Below, one piece after another: positions 30,207-31,922 of a DNA stretch of 31,922 nucleotides (position 1 is its first letter; every line of letters starts with the position of its first letter). Position numbers and translations under genes: made by a program. The stretch covers positions 1 to 31,922 of the IMG/VR virus record IMGVR_UViG_3300009551_000587; one strand, written 5' to 3'. Source of the stretch: a virus. The notes beneath the pieces were generated by a model. The model was not told where the DNA came from. It was given only the letters and a program-made list of their open reading frames with translations, and made no database searches.

Positions 30207-30246
30207 AGGCGAGAAATTCCGGATTGGAATGGTCAAAATTGGTCAT
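30022..30246 (-). CDS. Possible small antisense ORF over the repressor end (doubtful)
   Basis: The 74-residue frame begins MTNFDHSNPEFLAFISRENR, preceded by GAGGGG at 5 nt from the ATG, a strong ribosome binding site in the opposite direction. Otherwise it is antisense to the CI-like C-terminus, whose own frame looks better. No family recognised. Kept at low confidence because of the ribosome binding site. Confidence 0.3.
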   Translation of the reverse strand: MTNFDHSNPEFLAFISRENRRSLRERGKLPLYDDLVQRFSAQRPASLRGLKKILLSPEREDGHQKPHLRLVSSR

Positions 30247-30314
30247 GACTGCCCCTCATGATTGAGCCGGTATTGCAGCACTGCCCTATCTCAAAAACTA
30301 AGATGCTAAGTGCC

Positions 30315-30731
30315 ATGAACTGGAAAACCATGACTGCAGTCTGGCTCGCATTGTCGGTCAACGGCTGTGCGATGTTAGGACCGAAAGGTCCGGACGAAGT
30401 TCAACCATCAGTAGAGCACCGCTTTCTAGGGCGCCCCGTTCAGGAAATGGTTGCCGCCTATGGTCAGCCGGCAAGAACGGAAGTCCAGTACGGGCATAAT
30501 GTTTACTACTGGGTGCAGATCACGGCAGGCTCACATACCCCAACGTATACCGCCAATACGCAAGGGTATGTTGGCAATACGCCCTATAGCAGTACAACGA
30601 CAATGCAGGGTGATACGCAAGGATTTGTAGGGCCATCCTGCACCCTTTCTGCAGGAACCGACGTCGACAGCGATCGCGTAATCAAAATGCAGGTTCGTGG
30701 ATTCGACTGCGGTTTGTTTCTGCGCAACTAG
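30315..30731 (+). CDS. Lipoprotein in the immunity region (lambda rex position)
   Basis: The 138-residue protein begins MNWKTMTAVWLALSVNGCAM: a basic start, a hydrophobic core and a lipobox V-N-G-C. It should be lipidated and exported. The mature part has PVQEMVAAYGQPARTEVQYG and Tyr/Thr/Gly-rich strands (TYTANTQGYVGNTPYSSTTT), ending DRVIKMQVRGFDCG. Transcribed with the repressor and closed by a terminator (30757-30780), it is probably expressed in the lysogen. Lipoproteins at this place can exclude other phages (for example Ltp of TP-J34), so superinfection exclusion is the leading guess. ATG 30303 and 30258 are alternative starts. Confidence 0.78.
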   Translation: MNWKTMTAVWLALSVNGCAMLGPKGPDEVQPSVEHRFLGRPVQEMVAAYGQPARTEVQYGHNVYYWVQITAGSHTPTYTANTQGYVGNTPYSSTTTMQGDTQGFVGPSCTLSAGTDVDSDRVIKMQVRGFDCGLFLRN

Positions 30732-30756
30732 AGCCAAAAATTCCACTTTCCTATTC

Positions 30757-30780
30757 AAGCCGCCTTCGGGCGGCTTTTTT
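30757..30780 (+). terminator. Terminator of the repressor/lipoprotein unit
   Basis: AAGCCGCC-TTCG-GGCGGCTT is an 8-bp stem with a UUCG loop, followed by TTTT (six Ts in all). It stops transcription 26 nt after the lipoprotein gene and before PL, like lambda t-imm. Confidence 0.93.
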
Positions 30781-30795
30781 GTGCTCGTCGAAAAT

Positions 30796-30810
30796 AATTC
30801 CCTAAAGGTA
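30796..30810 (+). promoter_or_regulatory. Operator OL-distal
   Basis: AATTCCCTAAAGGTA touches the PL -35 box directly. It matches OR-distal (AATTCCCTTAGGGTA) at 13 of 15 positions and sits in the same place relative to its promoter. Confidence 0.72.
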
Positions 30811-30839
30811 TTGACAAGGTAATTCCCTGCGGGTAAGTT
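30811..30839 (+). promoter_or_regulatory. PL promoter (plus-strand early operon)
   Basis: TTGACA (30811-30816), a 17-bp spacer and TAAGTT (30834-30839) read rightwards. With an operator in the spacer and one before -35 it mirrors PR base for base in layout. It drives the tiny-gene operon beginning at 30881. Confidence 0.87.
30821..30836 (+). promoter_or_regulatory. Operator OL-proximal
   Basis: AATTCCCTGCGGGTAA lies in the PL spacer and overlaps the -10 box. It is at the same offset from -35 as OR-proximal in PR. Confidence 0.72.
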
Positions 30840-30848
30840 ATCTTCAAC

Positions 30849-30868
30849 GCTCGCCAACCAACGCGAGC
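30849..30868 (+). promoter_or_regulatory. Leader hairpin after PL
   Basis: GCTCGC and GCGAGC form a 6-bp stem around CAACCAAC, within the predicted PL leader and before the first gene. It might act in antitermination (nut-like) or simply shape the leader. Confidence 0.35.
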
Positions 30869-30880
30869 CTGGAGAGAACG

Positions 30881-31015
30881 ATGATATCCAGCCCACTCCT
30901 GATCGCTCGCCTGATCGACCTAGCGGTCATCGCCGGCAGTATCACGATCATCGTGTTGTTCTCGTTTTTAGTCGGCCTGTACGCGCTCAATGCCGGCATG
31001 GGGTACGGATCGTGA
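30881..31015 (+). CDS. Small membrane protein, 44 aa
   Basis: The ORF encodes MISSPLLIARLIDLAVIAGS and a long hydrophobic run (ITIIVLFSFLVGLYALNAG): one or two membrane helices. GGAGAG lies 6 nt before the ATG. It is the first gene of the PL operon, and its stop overlaps the next GTG. No family recognised. Confidence 0.72.
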   Translation: MISSPLLIARLIDLAVIAGSITIIVLFSFLVGLYALNAGMGYGS

Positions 31016-31191
31016 ACGTCCTTACCTACGAGAACTTCCGCAATCTCGAACGTCAGCGCCGGTATCAGCATGCGATTGCCGATGCCGAAACGGATCGTTT
31101 CGCCCTTCCCTATCGAATCCTGCGCGGCCTGAACTTTAAGAAGTCGCTGCGCAAGGCGTCGAACGACGAAAGTAAGAAGGCGGTCGCATGA
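31012..31191 (+). CDS. Hypothetical basic protein, 59 aa
   Basis: The GTG at 31012 overlaps the previous stop (GTGA), and its own stop overlaps the next ATG. The product (NVLTYENFRNLERQRRYQHA, then LRGLNFKKSLRKASNDESKK) is a helical, strongly basic protein and may bind nucleic acid. Unknown family. Confidence 0.65.
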   Translation: MNVLTYENFRNLERQRRYQHAIADAETDRFALPYRILRGLNFKKSLRKASNDESKKAVA

Positions 31192-31370
31192 CCACCCTTC
31201 GCGAAGCTGGCTATCGCTTTATGTGCGACGGCGCAACGTGCAATTGGGTTCATCCGTTGCTCGTAAACCCGACGCACACCGACTGCACGGACATGACTGA
31301 CGACGAGTTTGACGCCTACATGGCGGCACAGCCAGTCAAGGCGCCACTAGTCGAGACGGAGGCACCATGA
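31188..31370 (+). CDS. Hypothetical Cys-containing protein, 60 aa
   Basis: The 60-residue protein starts MTTLREAGYRFMCDGATCNW and continues with HPLLVNPTHTDCTDMTDDEF. Three Cys and several His could bind a metal, and the end is acidic. ATGA overlaps place it in the operon. Function unknown. Confidence 0.68.
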   Translation: MTTLREAGYRFMCDGATCNWVHPLLVNPTHTDCTDMTDDEFDAYMAAQPVKAPLVETEAP

Positions 31371-31519
31371 ACCACTCCCGCAACGAGATGTTCGAATCCG
31401 CAGTGACGCGAGCGCAGGAGAAGTTCGAACGCTTCCTGGATAGGACTGGCACGGTCATAGCTTGCGCTTTGATCGCTTATGCCGCGGCCATCGGAACAAT
31501 CATCGGGATATGGGGATGA
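31367..31519 (+). CDS. Small membrane protein, 50 aa
   Basis: The ORF encodes MNHSRNEMFESAVTRAQEKF and a C-terminal membrane segment (VIACALIAYAAAIGTIIGIW). GGAGG lies before the ATG, and both ends overlap neighbours. Probably an inner-membrane early protein; unknown role. Confidence 0.68.
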   Translation: MNHSRNEMFESAVTRAQEKFERFLDRTGTVIACALIAYAAAIGTIIGIWG

Positions 31520-31638
31520 GCTTCTTTGAGCTCGCCATTCGTTTCCTTCTCGCCATCTTCATTGGCGCGGTAGCTGGATTTTTCATCATCACCGCGTTGG
31601 TCTTTTCAACCATTCTTTTGAACTGGGGGTCGATGTGA
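31516..31638 (+). CDS. Small membrane protein, 40 aa
   Basis: [20 protein letters not shown] and [16 protein letters not shown] span one or two membrane helices with almost no soluble part. The ATG overlaps the previous stop, and the stop overlaps the next GTG. It is the third membrane peptide of this operon. Confidence 0.65.
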   Translation: MSFFELAIRFLLAIFIGAVAGFFIITALVFSTILLNWGSM

Positions 31639-31922
31639 GTACAAATTCGCAAGTGACGATGCAGATTCGTCATCGCTATACGGATGTCGTCCTGTTTGAG
31701 GGCGTATTTGAATGCATGAAAGCATTGTTGGAAGCGGCTATCGCAAGCGGTGCGAACCTGAGCGGTGCGTACCTGAGCGGTGCGAACCTGCGCGGTGCGA
31801 ACCTGAGCGATGCGTACCTGCGCGGTGCGAACCTGAGCGGTGCGTACCTGAGCGGTGCGAACCTGAGCGATGCGTACCTGCGCGGTGCGAACCTGAGCGG
31901 TGCGAACCTGAGCGGTGCGAAC
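31635..31922 (+). CDS. Pentapeptide-repeat protein, 3' end outside the window
   Basis: The GTG at 31635 overlaps the previous stop, with GGGGG before it. After a 36-residue start ([20 protein letters not shown] region), 12 consecutive pentapeptides of the A(N/Y)L(S/R)(G/D) type follow, a right-handed beta-helix of stacked squares. Each unit is an almost identical 15-bp DNA repeat. Such proteins can mimic DNA and bind gyrase or other enzymes. The frame is open at the window end. Confidence 0.85.
   Translation, partial: MSTNSQVTMQIRHRYTDVVLFEGVFECMKALLEAAIASGANLSGAYLSGANLRGANLSDAYLRGANLSGAYLSGANLSDAYLRGANLSGANLSGAN
31743..31922 (+). repeat. 12 tandem 15-bp units coding pentapeptides
   Basis: Units follow the form CTGAGCGGTGCGAAC, with changes only in AGC/CGC, GGT/GAT and AAC/TAC. 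The first is degenerate (GCAAGCGGTGCGAAC). The near-identity suggests recent repeat expansion, and slippage could change the copy number. Confidence 0.9.

Overview
The window is the left part of a P22/T7-like podophage-type prophage, next to the chromosomal gene rlmJ and a tRNA-Asn gene. RlmJ, high GC and the style of the phage proteins point to a Gram-negative proteobacterium. A gammaproteobacterium, perhaps of the Xanthomonadales, is my best guess, but that rests on recall and not on a search. The prophage runs off the right edge. No integrase or second attachment site is visible, so the tRNA as integration site is inferred.

Layout. 1-1164: 3' part of rlmJ, then a tRNA-Asn gene with its own promoter and a hairpin. 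1206-6162: one small plus-strand gene, then minus-strand genes for a secreted Cys-rich protein, nested Rz/Rz1 spanins, an Ig-like protein, tiny membrane proteins, a SAR-type GH24 endolysin, a membrane/coiled-coil protein and three fibre-like proteins (SPRY-like, collagen-like, fibre base). 6348-11946: large internal virion (DNA ejection) proteins and a GNAT-like protein. 11984-18169: tail/neck genes, including a tail hub that looks split over three ORFs. 18215-25374: head genes (two small head proteins, major capsid, scaffold, portal, TerL, TerS). 25412-29190: early genes for a VRR-NUC-like nuclease, NinB, a DUF1364-like protein, a P-like helicase loader and a DUF1376 initiator with an iteron array inside it. 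29377-30839: the immunity region, with a Cro-like gene, a CI-like repressor, four matching operators at two divergent promoters, and a lipoprotein gene in the position that rex occupies in lambda. 30881-31922: the opposite early operon, made of tiny overlapping genes ending in a truncated pentapeptide-repeat gene.

How it works together. The repressor reads rightwards. PR drives the minus-strand early, replication and late genes; PL drives the plus-strand operon. Nearly all genes are joined by ATGA, GTGA or TGATG overlaps, so translation is coupled. Within the long minus-strand series, a repeated element (minus strand GACCCTTGACCAT) marks four unit boundaries: before the fibre genes, the ejection genes, the capsid gene and the terminase genes. 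At three of them it sits exactly 26 nt before a start codon that lacks a good ribosome binding site. This looks like an undescribed promoter or regulatory element and is the most interesting signal here, together with the split hub, the matched operator pairs and the rex-position lipoprotein.
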